Shown one piece after another: positions 5,355 to 12,920 of a stretch of DNA of 13,063 nucleotides. The translations under genes and the position numbers were made by a program. Source of the DNA: Desulfobulbus sp. Its GTDB lineage: Bacteria; Desulfobacterota; Desulfobulbia; Desulfobulbales; Desulfobulbaceae. The number at the start of each line of letters is the position of its first letter. Within the stretch, counting starts at the first letter, position 1. The notes under the pieces are model-generated. The model searched no databases, was not told where the DNA came from, and was given only the letters and a program-made list of their open reading frames with translations. The stretch covers positions 1 to 13,063 of the forward strand of contig DRKH01000355.1 in the NCBI GenBank assembly GCA_011051825.1, written 5' to 3'.

Positions 5355-7283
5355 ATGACAGAAATTACCGTTACCACTCAGGATGGTGAAAGGGCTGCCT
5401 TCGCCGCCGGGACCACAGCCGCAGATGCCTTGCGTGAACTTGTTTCCAACAAGCAGCGCAAACAGGCGGTTGCTGTGTTGTATAATGGTAAACCGGTGGA
5501 TATGTCCTGTCCCCTGCAGGAAGATGGTGTTCTGGAACCGATCACCTTGAAGAGTGAACAGGGTCTTGAAATACTCCGTCATTCAACCGCTCATGCCATG
5601 GCCCAGGCCGTCAAGGAGCTGTACGGCGAAGAGGTTAAAGTCGCCATCGGCCCTGCCATTGAAGATGGTTTCTATTACGACTTTGACCGTGAGACGCCTT
5701 TTACCCCGGACGATTTTGAGGCCATTGAGGCCAAGATGGCTGAGATAGCAAAGCGCCGTCAGCCGGTTGAACGGCTTGAAATGTCCAGGGAAGAGGCGAT
5801 AGCCTTTTTTACGCAAAAGGGGGAGCCGTATAAGGTCGAACTCCTTGAGGACATGGATGAGGCGGCCGTCAGCCTCTATCGTCAGGGTGCATTTGTTGAT
5901 CTCTGCCGCGGTCCGCATATCCCGGACACCTCGTGGCTCAAGGTTTTTAAGATGCTGCGGGTTGCCGGATCCTACTGGCGCGGCGATGAGCATCGGCAGA
6001 TGCTGACCCGGCTGTACGGCACCGCCTTTGCCGATAAAAAAGAATTAAAAAAATACCTCAACCGGCTGGAGGAGGCGAAAAAGCGGGATCACCGCAAGCT
6101 GGGTAAACAACTTGGCCTCTTTACCATAGCCGATGAGATCGGACCCGGGCTGATTCTCTGGCAGCCACGGGGCTCAATGCTCCGAAAACTTATTGAGGAT
6201 TACTGGAAGGACGAGCATTACCGGCACGACTATCAGTTGCTGTATACACCGCATATTGCCCGCCAGGATCTGTGGAAGACCTCGGGCCACCTCGATTTTT
6301 ATGGCGAAAACATGTATTCGGCCATGGATATCGATGAGGTTCAGTATCAGCTTAAACCCATGAACTGTCCCTTCCATATCGGGGTGTACAACAGCAACAA
6401 GCACAGTTATCGGGAATTCCCCATCCGCTGGTGCGAGCTGGGTACTGTCTATCGCTACGAACGGACCGGGGCTCTGCACGGTTTGATGCGGGTTCGCGGA
6501 TTTACCCAGGATGATGCCCATATCTTCTGTCGACCGGACCAGCTGGAAGATGAAATTTTCAACATCATTGATCTGAATCTGCATATTCTCAAAACTTTCG
6601 GTTTTGACCAGTATGATGTATATCTCTCTACCAGGCCGGAAAAATACGTCGGTTCCGATGAACACTGGGAACTGTCGACCGAGGCCCTGAAACAGGCCAT
6701 GGACAAGAAGGGGCTGGCCTATGAGATTGATCCGGGAGAAGGGGTGTTTTACGGCCCGAAAATCGATATAAAAATAAAGGATCAACTTGGCCGTTCCTGG
6801 CAGTGCTCAACAATCCAGGTTGACTTTAACCTGCCGGAACGTTTTGAGATGAGCTACACCGGCGAAGACGGCGCAGCCCATCAGCCGATCATGATTCACC
6901 GGGCTCTGATGGGATCGCTTGAACGGTTTATCGGGGTACTGATTGAGCATTATGCCGGCAGCTTCCCTCTGTGGATGGCTCCCGAGCAGGCCAGGATTTT
7001 AAATATCACCGATGATCAGGCCGAGTATTGCATGGATGTTTATAGCCGATTGCGCAAGGCCGGGGTTCGGGTTGAAAAGGATCTCAGAAATGAAAAACTT
7101 AATTACAAGATCCGTGAAGCCCAGCTCATGAAAACGCCGTATATGCTGATTGTCGGGGACCGGGAAAAGGCCGACGGAACCATAACCGTCCGCAAAAAGA
7201 ATGGTGAGAATCTGCCGCCTATGACACCGGAGGCTTTTGTCGAGCTGGTGGAAAAGGAATGTGCAGAGGCGATGGCTGTATAA
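5355..7283 (+). CDS. thrS: Threonyl-tRNA synthetase
   Basis: ThrRS is a class II synthetase that charges tRNA-Thr and clears mischarged Ser. The 642-residue product has full family length. In order it shows a TGS domain (1-65); an editing domain with His76, His80, Cys184 and His188 (HSTAH and CRGPH); and the catalytic core (about 245-540) with zinc ligands Cys338, His389 and His515. Motif 2 contains YRYERTG (Arg367 region) and motif 3 contains GSLERFIGVLIEHY (Arg524). The anticodon-binding domain (about 545-640) includes DLRNEKLNYKIREAQ. The numbering is four above E. coli ThrRS, a simple N-terminal offset. GAGCAGG precedes the ATG. It heads the thrS-infC-rpmI-rplT-pheST-ihfA cluster. No tRNA-Thr-like operator was recognised upstream. 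Confidence 0.98.
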   Translation: MTEITVTTQDGERAAFAAGTTAADALRELVSNKQRKQAVAVLYNGKPVDMSCPLQEDGVLEPITLKSEQGLEILRHSTAHAMAQAVKELYGEEVKVAIGPAIEDGFYYDFDRETPFTPDDFEAIEAKMAEIAKRRQPVERLEMSREEAIAFFTQKGEPYKVELLEDMDEAAVSLYRQGAFVDLCRGPHIPDTSWLKVFKMLRVAGSYWRGDEHRQMLTRLYGTAFADKKELKKYLNRLEEAKKRDHRKLGKQLGLFTIADEIGPGLILWQPRGSMLRKLIEDYWKDEHYRHDYQLLYTPHIARQDLWKTSGHLDFYGENMYSAMDIDEVQYQLKPMNCPFHIGVYNSNKHSYREFPIRWCELGTVYRYERTGALHGLMRVRGFTQDDAHIFCRPDQLEDEIFNIIDLNLHILKTFGFDQYDVYLSTRPEKYVGSDEHWELSTEALKQAMDKKGLAYEIDPGEGVFYGPKIDIKIKDQLGRSWQCSTIQVDFNLPERFEMSYTGEDGAAHQPIMIHRALMGSLERFIGVLIEHYAGSFPLWMAPEQARILNITDDQAEYCMDVYSRLRKAGVRVEKDLRNEKLNYKIREAQLMKTPYMLIVGDREKADGTITVRKKNGENLPPMTPEAFVELVEKECAEAMAV

Positions 7284-7325
7284 GTAGGAAACAAATAAGA
7301 GATCTGTTTAACTGGAGGAACGAAC

Positions 7326-7871
7326 ATCAAACGTCGGGGCAGAAAACAACCGCAGAAACAAGAAATACGAGTCAAAATCAACGAGGCAATAACCTATCCC
7401 GAAGTCAGGCTTGTTGGCCCTGAGGGGGAGCAGATAGGCGTTGTCACTTCCAAGGATGCTCTCAATAGAGCCTACGATCTGGATCTGGATCTGGTCGAGG
7501 TTTCCGGAAAGGCGAAACCGCCGGTCTGCCGGATCATGAATTTTGACAAGTATCGCTATGAGCTGAAGAAAAAACAGCAGGAAGCAAAGAAAAAACAGAC
7601 CACCGTAGAAACCAAGGAGATCAAGTTCCGGCCGAAAACCGAAGAACATGATCTCAACTTTAAGATCAAGAAGATCAAGAAGTTCCTTGAACAGAAAAAC
7701 AAGGTGAAAGTGACCATGCGGTTTCGGGGGCGGGAGATTATCTACGCCCAGTCGGTTGGATTGAATGCGATCAATAAGATTGCCGACAGCCTGCGCGAAG
7801 ACTGTGTTATTCTCCAGGAACCGAGAATGGAAGGACGACAGCTTGTCATGTTTGTCGGGCCCAAAGCCTGA
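7326..7871 (+). CDS. infC: Translation initiation factor IF-3, AUC start codon
   Basis: IF3 binds the 30S subunit, prevents premature 50S joining and rejects initiation at non-standard codons. Starting from ATC at 7326 the product has 181 residues, normal for the family. The N-terminal domain (VKINEAITYPEVRLVGPEG, then GVVTSKDALNRAYDLDLDLVEV) is followed by PPVCRIMNFDKYRYE, a Lys-rich linker and the C-terminal domain (KEIKFRP, DLNFKIKKIKKFL, VKVTMRFRGRE). GGAGG (7314-7318) lies 7 nt before ATC. In this frame the upstream stop is TAA 7296-7298 and there is no ATG, GTG or TTG until codon 71 (7536), which lies inside the linker region. A 7536 start would delete the N-terminal domain. E. coli infC uses AUU for autoregulation, so AUC here fits the same control. 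Confidence 0.97.
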   Translation: MKRRGRKQPQKQEIRVKINEAITYPEVRLVGPEGEQIGVVTSKDALNRAYDLDLDLVEVSGKAKPPVCRIMNFDKYRYELKKKQQEAKKKQTTVETKEIKFRPKTEEHDLNFKIKKIKKFLEQKNKVKVTMRFRGREIIYAQSVGLNAINKIADSLREDCVILQEPRMEGRQLVMFVGPKA

Positions 7872-7911
7872 GAACCTTCCACCGGCCGAAAGCAGGCGTT
7901 CGCAGCGACAA

Positions 7912-7966
7912 TATATACGTTTCCAAGAATGACTTTTAGCAGGTGACTGCCTGTATATACAAGGAG
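7912..7966 (+). promoter_or_regulatory. Candidate autoregulatory leader structure before rpmI
   Basis: The 103-nt gap between infC and rpmI can fold so that TATATACG (7912-7919) pairs with TGTATATA (7952-7959), enclosing a GCAG-GTGA-CTGC hairpin (7939-7950). The ribosome site AAGGAG (7961-7966) abuts the stem. In E. coli and Bacillus, L20 represses this operon by binding the rpmI or infC leader. The fold here is only suggestive of that. Confidence 0.35.
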
Positions 7967-7974
7967 ATAAGACC

Positions 7975-8172
7975 ATGCCCAAAATGAAGACAAACAGAGG
8001 AGCCGCTAAGCGCTTTAAAGCAACAGGCTCCGGGAAAATCCGACGGAGTAAAGCGTTTACCTCGCATATTCTGACCAAAAAATCCACCAAGCGGAAACGG
8101 AATCTGCGCAAGTCCGGTCTGATCGTTGAGGTCGACCGAAAGGCAGTAAAGCGTATGTTGCCGTACCTGTAG
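7975..8172 (+). CDS. rpmI: 50S ribosomal protein L35
   Basis: L35 is a small, basic large-subunit protein (65 residues). The family signature is complete: MPKMKTNRGAAKRFKATGSG near the start, RRSKAFTSHILTKKSTKRKR in the middle and VKRMLPYL at the end. AAGGAG (7961-7966) lies 8 nt before the ATG. It precedes rplT as usual, but the two are separated by 265 nt instead of a short spacer because a mobile element has inserted right at the stop codon: the last G of TAG is the first base of the duplicated target. Confidence 0.97.
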   Translation: MPKMKTNRGAAKRFKATGSGKIRRSKAFTSHILTKKSTKRKRNLRKSGLIVEVDRKAVKRMLPYL

Positions 8173-8375
8173 AATTTCAGTAACTGTTCAGGAGCACCCC
8201 ACGGAGTCTACGCTCGAAGTCTGCGCTTATCCACCTCTCTGCACGGTCAGGCCTGATTCACATAGGAATCACTATAGTTCACAGGCCTGACTGCACAGAT
8301 ATGGAGCACTCCTGAACAGTTACAGGTGGTGGTAGGGCTAGTTCTCTGCCCCTACCTGACTAGTTACGAATTTCA
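8172..8375 (+). repeat. 8-bp target site duplication flanking MITE copy 1
   Basis: GAATTTCA occurs at 8172-8179 and again at 8368-8375, directly abutting both ends of the 188-bp element. Removing the element and one copy would restore a rpmI-rplT gap of about 69 nt. Confidence 0.88.
8180..8367 (+). mobile_element. MITE-like non-autonomous element, copy 1 (188 bp)
   Basis: The ends are inverted repeats: GTAACTGTTCAGG (8180-8192) and the reverse complement of 8355-8367, GTAACTAGTCAGG, matching 11 of 13. Inside, 8180-8194 is also a perfect 15-bp inverted repeat of 8309-8323. Further arms come from GTCAGGCCTG around 8247-8256 and 8282-8291, and from GGTAGGG/CCCTACC (8331-8337/8350-8356). The element encodes nothing. 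A perfect 8-bp direct repeat flanks it, showing insertion by a cut-and-paste type transposase acting in trans. GTAA termini plus 8-bp duplications fit the IS66 family; that link is inference. It interrupts the rpmI-rplT spacer and would place a large hairpin in the mRNA. Confidence 0.85.
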
Positions 8376-8437
8376 AAGAGTTTTTAAAGTACTACTGTTC
8401 CGCAGGGAATACATTATAGACGTTCACGGAGAAAAAC

Positions 8438-8794
8438 ATGTCACGCGTAACACGCGGTTTTAAAGCACGCCGCAGAAGAAATAAAGTATTAAAACTGGCT
8501 AAGGGATACCGAGGTGGGAAGAGCCGCCTTTTCAGGACCGCAACCGAGGCTGTTGATCGTGCCCTCTGCTACAGCTACCGCGATCGGCGGACCAAAAAAC
8601 GGGATTTCCGTCGTCTGTGGATCATTCGTATCGGTGCAGCGGCCAAGACAAACGGAACCAACTACTCTCGTTTGATCAACGGACTGAAAAAAGCAGAGAT
8701 TGAGCTTGATCGTAAAGTGCTGTCCAATCTGGCCATCGTTGATCCCAATGCCTTCAGTCAGGTAGTCAAAACCACCGGTCTGCAGTCAGCCTGA
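8438..8794 (+). CDS. rplT: 50S ribosomal protein L20
   Basis: L20 binds 23S rRNA early in large-subunit assembly and in E. coli and Bacillus represses its own operon. The 118-residue product is typical: MSRVTRGFKARRRRNKVLK, GYRGGKSRLFRTA, YSYRDRRTKKRDFRRLWI, RIGAAAKTNGTNYSRLINGL and the zinc-free C-terminal helix region ending VVKTTG. ACGGAG lies 6-7 nt before the ATG. A mobile element sits upstream, so L20 messages started before rpmI must read through it. The remaining 62 nt after the element hold no convincing separate promoter. pheS follows after 16 nt. Confidence 0.98.
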   Translation: MSRVTRGFKARRRRNKVLKLAKGYRGGKSRLFRTATEAVDRALCYSYRDRRTKKRDFRRLWIIRIGAAAKTNGTNYSRLINGLKKAEIELDRKVLSNLAIVDPNAFSQVVKTTGLQSA

Positions 8795-8810
8795 GACGTT
8801 CCGATAGATT

Positions 8811-9824
8811 ATGAAACAGGAGCTATCCCGTCTTAAAGAGGAGGCCATGGAATCCCTGCAGAGGATTTCCCGGGCCTCTGAGCTCGAACCGTTCCGGGTC
8901 CGGTTTCTTGGTCGGAGGGGCGGTTCACTGACCGGTATCATGCGTCGGCTGAGTGAGGTCTCCAAAGAGGATCGACCGCAACTCGGTCAACTGGCAAATG
9001 CCGTTAAAAAAGAGATTACCACTCTTTTTGAAGAAAAGAAAAAGGAGCTTGCCCGGAAACCGGGAATCAAGGCCGATAAAGGGCTTGACCTGAGTCTGCC
9101 CGGACGACGGATTCCCTTTGGAAAGCTCCACCCTGTGACCCAGGTCATGGAAGAGATGTGTGCGATATTTGAGGGCATGGGATTTGCCGTTGCCGAAGGA
9201 CCGGATGTTGAAACCGATCATTACAACTTCGAAGCGCTTAATATCCCCAAACATCATCCTGCCAGGGATATGCATGACACTTTTTATGTGTCGGATTCCA
9301 TCCTTCTGCGCACCCATACCTCTCCCATGCAGGCGCGGATCATGGAAACCAAGGAACCACCGCTGCGTTATATTGCGCCCGGCAAGGTCTACCGTTGTGA
9401 CTCCGATATCACCCATACCCCGATGTTTGTCCAGGTGGAAGGGTTCCTTGTCGATCGTGATGTCTCTTTTTCAGATCTGAAAGGCGTCTTGACCAGCTTT
9501 CTTCAGCAGATGTTTTCCAAGGATCTGGCGGTTCGGTTTCGGCCCAGTTTCTTCCCCTTTACCGAACCCAGTGCCGAGGTGGATATCGCCTGTGTTATCT
9601 GTGGCGGAAAAGGATGTCGGGTCTGTAAACGGACCGGCTGGATCGAGATTCTAGGCGCTGGACTCATTGATCCTGAAGTCATGAAAATGGTCGGTTTCGA
9701 CCCGGATGAGTTTTCCGGATTTGCCTTCGGCCTCGGAGTTGAACGTATCGCCATGCTCAAGTATGGAATTAATGATATTCGGCTCTATTATGAAAACGAT
9801 CTTCGTTTTCTCGCCCAATTTTGA
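8811..9824 (+). CDS. pheS: Phenylalanyl-tRNA synthetase alpha subunit
   Basis: This is the catalytic subunit of the (alpha-beta)2 PheRS, which charges tRNA-Phe. The 337-residue product has an N-terminal coiled coil (about 1-90) that contacts tRNA, then the class II core: GPDVETDHYNFEALNIP and HHPARDMHDTFY, LLRTHTSPMQ, motif 2 around GKVYRCDSDITHTP, FFPFTEPSAEVD, and motif 3 GLGVERIAMLKYGINDIR. A four-Cys cluster, Cys261, 264, 269 and 272 (CVICGGKGCRVC), followed by KRTGWIEILG, could bind zinc; such a cluster is seen in many bacterial PheS proteins. It lies 16 nt after rplT with no pheM-like leader. The ribosome site before ATG 8811 is weak, so coupling to rplT is likely. Confidence 0.98.
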   Translation: MKQELSRLKEEAMESLQRISRASELEPFRVRFLGRRGGSLTGIMRRLSEVSKEDRPQLGQLANAVKKEITTLFEEKKKELARKPGIKADKGLDLSLPGRRIPFGKLHPVTQVMEEMCAIFEGMGFAVAEGPDVETDHYNFEALNIPKHHPARDMHDTFYVSDSILLRTHTSPMQARIMETKEPPLRYIAPGKVYRCDSDITHTPMFVQVEGFLVDRDVSFSDLKGVLTSFLQQMFSKDLAVRFRPSFFPFTEPSAEVDIACVICGGKGCRVCKRTGWIEILGAGLIDPEVMKMVGFDPDEFSGFAFGLGVERIAMLKYGINDIRLYYENDLRFLAQF

Positions 9825-10005
9825 AGAGTTCAAAAAAAATAAATACGCATGTCCAGCAAGACGAAGAAACAACCGGTCATGCCCTGCTCATCGTTGATGA
9901 GGCTTTTTTCAATGCCTCAAATACTCCAATGAGTCGTTATTGTATCACCTTCGGTCACTGCTCCTCTCTGTTTTACCTCTTTTAGTGTAACGCCAGGTAT
10001 TTAAA
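9825..10005 (+). other. pheS-pheT spacer: hairpin and a marginal 27-codon ORF
   Basis: The 181-nt gap is long for two subunits of one enzyme. TGAGGC (9898-9903) pairs with GCCTCA (9914-9919) around a T-rich loop, but no U-run follows, so it is not a terminator. An ORF from ATG 9849 to TGA 9932 (27 residues, no Phe run, no nearby ribosome site) is probably chance. CCAGG (9992-9996) serves as a modest ribosome site for pheT. No tRNA, repeat or clear promoter is seen. Confidence 0.3.
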
Positions 10006-12447
10006 ATGAAATTTACTCTCAGCTGGCTCTCTACCTTTGTCTCCACCAAAGACTTGGCCCCGGAAGCACTTGCAGAAAAACTGACCATGCTCGGGCTTGA
10101 AGTAGATGCCGTAACTCCCCTGTATCAGGGCCTTGATCAGATTATCACGGCCAAGGTTCTCACGGTCAAAAAACATCCCAATGCCGATCGCTTGAGTCTA
10201 TGTGAAGTTGATACCGGAGAGGAAACCGTACCGGTTGTCTGCGGAGCACCCAATGTCCATCAGGGCATGGTGACCGCCATGGCCCGGCCCGGAGTACGCC
10301 TTCCGGATGGAACGAAAATAAAGAAGGCCAAAGTGCGCGGAGAACAGTCACTGGGGATGCTCTGTTCCGCCCGTGAACTCGGCCTCAGCGAAGATCACCA
10401 GGGGATCATGGAGCTTGATGCAATGCTTGCTCCCGGAGTGGCCCTGACCGAGGCCCTGGATCTGAACGATACCATGATAGAGGTGGACTTGACCCCCAAC
10501 CGTCCGGATTGCGCCTCCGTTCTCGGTATTGCCCGTGAAGTTGCCGGATTCACCGGTCGACCGCTCCATCTGCCGGTGGAGAGCTCGCCTGTCCTGGATG
10601 GCTCGGGTATTGATTTTTCCGTCACCATTGAGGAACCCTCCCTCTGCCCACGTTACAGTGCCCGTAAATTAACCAATGTCACCATCGGACCGTCTCCCTG
10701 GTGGCTGCAGCGTCAGCTGCTTGCCGTCGGACTGCGGCCGATCAACAATATCGTTGATTGTACCAATTTTGTCATGCTTGAATACGGGCAGCCTCTGCAT
10801 GCCTTTGATTTCAAGAAGATTCGCCAGGGAAAAATCGTTGTTCGTCGTCCCCGGGAGAATGATGGCACGTTTACCACCCTTGACGGGGTCGAGCGGACCC
10901 TGGAACCCGATATGCTGATGATCTGCGACGGGGAAGGGCCGGTTGCCGTGGCCGGAGTTATGGGTGGTATGGAATCCGAGGTGACCGAGACCACTACCGA
11001 AGTGCTGCTGGAGTCGGCCTGCTTTGATCCCGTTTCCATCCGCAAAACCGCCCGACGATTGAACCTGCCCTCTGAGGCTTCCTATCGATTTGAACGGGGT
11101 GTTGATCCGAACATCACCCTGCTTGCCATGGAACGGGCCGTCCAGCTTATGGTTGAGCTCAGCGGTGCAACGGTGAGTGACAACGGTGTTGATGAATACC
11201 CGGGGCACCAGCCTCTTTTTGAACTTGATCTCAGAGTGGATCGGGTCTGCCGACTTCTTGGACTGTCGTTGAGCAGTGAGGAAATTGCCGCGTACCTGCA
11301 GGCAATTGCATTTGAAATCAGCGGTGCGGGAGAACCCGTACTCCATGTGGTTGTGCCGAGCTTTCGTCCGGATATAGAGCGGGAAGTCGATCTCGTAGAA
11401 GAAATTGCCAGATTGTACGGTTATAATGAGATACCGACCACCATGCCGACCATTGCTATGGATTATCCTGATCGTGACCCGTTGCGCCTTCTGCGGAAGA
11501 AAGTGGCAGCGGTCTGCACCGGACGTGGTTTTTACGAGGCTATTAATTACAGCTTTGTTGATGAAAAACATCTTGATCTGATGCGTCTGTCGGAGGAGGA
11601 TCCGTGTCGAAAGGTGACACGGCTGTTGAATCCACTGACGGAGGAACAGGCGGTCATGCGCAGTATGCTGCTTCCCGGACTGCTTGAAAATCTACAGCAC
11701 AATATTAATCACCAGCAACCTGATCTCAGACTGTTTGAAGTCGGTAAGATTTTTATTCAGCAGGAGGAGGGCGTTCAGCCCGAAGAACGGTATCAGCTCT
11801 GTGCGGTCTGTACCGGCTTGAGATATCCGGGTGCTTCACCCATGTTCTTTTCCGGTCAGCAGTCGGATCTGCTGGATATGAAGGGGTTGGCCGAAGATAT
11901 TGTTGAGTCCCTGCGTATCCAAGGCACCAATGGACCTCTTGATTTTGTTCCACTTGCCGACGACTGCCGGCCCTATGCCGATTCTTCGTCCTGTATATCG
12001 CTTGTCGACGGAAAGCTTGAAATCGGGCGCATGAGTCTGGTGCATGCCGATATCCTGCAGGATCTGGGGATAAAGCAGCCGGTCTGTTTTTTTGAATGCG
12101 ATCTGGAGCAGATCAACGACCTGCCCGTTGCCGGGAAACAGTTTACCCCCATTCCAAAATACCCGATGATGAAACGGGATATCGCGTTGCTGGTTCCGGA
12201 CCAGGTTCCGGCCGGGGATCTTCTCCGGGCCATACGCAGCCACCGGGCCGAACATGTGGAATCCGTTGATATCTTTGATGTCTACAGCGGAAAGCCCATT
12301 GAGGCAGGAATGAAAAGTGTTGCTCTGTCGGTCACCTACAGGTCACCGAAAAAGACCCTTGATGATGTGACCGTGGACAGAATTCATGAAAAAATTGTCA
12401 ATTCTCTGATGACCAGTTTCGGTGGTCGCTATCGTGAAGGAACTTAA
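10006..12447 (+). CDS. pheT: Phenylalanyl-tRNA synthetase beta subunit
   Basis: The beta subunit of PheRS carries tRNA binding and editing of Tyr-tRNA-Phe. The 813-residue product has full family length. Visible domains are an EMAP/OB tRNA-binding fold (about 40-155, HPNADRLSLCEVDTG and GEQSLGMLCS); B3/B4 editing (about 200-385, with RPINNIVDCTNFVMLEYGQP and HAFDF); B5 (about 405-475); a catalytic-like core starting DLVEEIARLYGYNEIP; and a C-terminal ferredoxin-like anticodon domain (about 720-810, YPMMKRDIALLV, DVYSG, LSVTYRSPKKTLDD). No truncation is seen. Its stop at 12445-12447 lies 4 nt before the chosen ihfA start, so the genes are probably coupled. Confidence 0.98.
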   Translation: MKFTLSWLSTFVSTKDLAPEALAEKLTMLGLEVDAVTPLYQGLDQIITAKVLTVKKHPNADRLSLCEVDTGEETVPVVCGAPNVHQGMVTAMARPGVRLPDGTKIKKAKVRGEQSLGMLCSARELGLSEDHQGIMELDAMLAPGVALTEALDLNDTMIEVDLTPNRPDCASVLGIAREVAGFTGRPLHLPVESSPVLDGSGIDFSVTIEEPSLCPRYSARKLTNVTIGPSPWWLQRQLLAVGLRPINNIVDCTNFVMLEYGQPLHAFDFKKIRQGKIVVRRPRENDGTFTTLDGVERTLEPDMLMICDGEGPVAVAGVMGGMESEVTETTTEVLLESACFDPVSIRKTARRLNLPSEASYRFERGVDPNITLLAMERAVQLMVELSGATVSDNGVDEYPGHQPLFELDLRVDRVCRLLGLSLSSEEIAAYLQAIAFEISGAGEPVLHVVVPSFRPDIEREVDLVEEIARLYGYNEIPTTMPTIAMDYPDRDPLRLLRKKVAAVCTGRGFYEAINYSFVDEKHLDLMRLSEEDPCRKVTRLLNPLTEEQAVMRSMLLPGLLENLQHNINHQQPDLRLFEVGKIFIQQEEGVQPEERYQLCAVCTGLRYPGASPMFFSGQQSDLLDMKGLAEDIVESLRIQGTNGPLDFVPLADDCRPYADSSSCISLVDGKLEIGRMSLVHADILQDLGIKQPVCFFECDLEQINDLPVAGKQFTPIPKYPMMKRDIALLVPDQVPAGDLLRAIRSHRAEHVESVDIFDVYSGKPIEAGMKSVALSVTYRSPKKTLDDVTVDRIHEKIVNSLMTSFGGRYREGT

Positions 12448-12451
12448 GCAG

Positions 12452-12742
12452 ATGAAGAAGAAAAATGTAACCCGTAAAGAACTGGCCGCTTCCATCAATG
12501 AACAACTTGGAGTTTCCCAGCGGAATTCCTCGGAACTTGTTGACAGGATTTTTTCGGTCATGAAGGAAACCCTGGTTCAGGGAGAGTCGATTAAGCTTGT
12601 TCAATTCGGGACCCTGATGGTCAGAGACAAGGCACCCCGCCGGGGAAGGAATCCCCGTACCGGAGAGCCGATGACCATTACCAAAAGAAAAATGGTTTCC
12701 TTTCGGCCGAGTAAAAGGTTGAGGGAACTGTTGAATAATTAA
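12452..12742 (+). CDS. ihfA: Integration host factor alpha subunit / HU-family DNA-binding protein
   Basis: This is a DNA-bending nucleoid protein of the IHF/HU family; IHF commonly assists sigma-54 activation and recombination. The 96-residue product shows MKKKNVTRKELAASINEQLG, the dimerising helices, KLVQFGTLMVRD, the beta-arm RNPRTGE with intercalating Pro68, and VSFRPSKRLRELL. ATG 12452 is preferred because GAAGGAA lies about 9 nt upstream and the length matches the family. An ATG at 12422 would overlap pheT by 26 nt and add ten residues. Its position after pheT is as in E. coli, which favours IhfA over HU. No intrinsic terminator is visible after it. Confidence 0.92.
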   Translation: MKKKNVTRKELAASINEQLGVSQRNSSELVDRIFSVMKETLVQGESIKLVQFGTLMVRDKAPRRGRNPRTGEPMTITKRKMVSFRPSKRLRELLNN

Positions 12743-12759
12743 AGGATGAGGGTTGGCTG

Positions 12760-12788
12760 TTGACTTCGAGTATTGCCCGGCATATATT
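12760..12788 (+). promoter_or_regulatory. Sigma-70 promoter for candidate RNA copy B
   Basis: TTGACT (12760-12765) and TATATT (12783-12788) are separated by exactly 17 bp, with five of six matches in each. Transcription would begin near 12794, at the first hairpin of candidate RNA B. It lies only 18 nt after the ihfA stop. Confidence 0.65.
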
Positions 12789-12791
12789 CAG

Positions 12792-12920
12792 GTATCGGTA
12801 AGAGGTTCCGCCGATACGCTGGGCTGCTTGAAGGTGCATCCGGGGTATCGGCTCCTCTTACAGGCCCGGAGTCTTCCGGTTACATTGGTCCTGGTGAACG
12901 GTATCACCACTTAATGATCG
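12792..12920 (+). ncRNA. Candidate structured small RNA, copy B (after ihfA)
   Basis: It lies just downstream of a good promoter. GTATCGG (12792-12798) and CCGATAC (12811-12817) form a 7-bp hairpin. TCCGGG (12839-12844) pairs with CCCGGA (12865-12870), and CCG (12876-12878) with CGG (12899-12901). The stretch 12841-12902 resembles copy A before dnaX. GTATCGGC recurs at 12845-12852 and could compete for the same partner (12810-12817), so two folds are possible. No T-run ends it; a MITE begins at 12921. The frame that is open across it gives a protein unlike any known family and unlike the frame in copy A. RNA family not recognised. Confidence 0.45.

Noticed and set aside
7308..8111. A 267-residue minus-strand open frame opposite infC and rpmI
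   Set aside because: It is a shadow of two certain genes; its Phe/Leu-rich composition reflects the Lys/Glu-rich sense strand.
8180..8367. CRISPR or REP-type palindrome
   Set aside because: There is one copy per site, no spacer periodicity, and a perfect target duplication, which fits transposition.
9849..9932. A 27-codon ORF as a pheT leader peptide
   Set aside because: It has a single Phe codon, no ribosome site at workable spacing and no attenuator hairpins, so it does not resemble pheM-type control.
10669..11571. A 300-residue minus-strand open frame inside pheT
   Set aside because: It lies antisense within an intact pheT with no family signature.
12791..12920. Assignment of RNA A/B to 6S RNA or a known riboswitch (glycine, TPP, c-di-GMP)
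   Set aside because: Short words such as CTCTTACAGG recall parts of these families, but the conserved cores and overall folds are absent.
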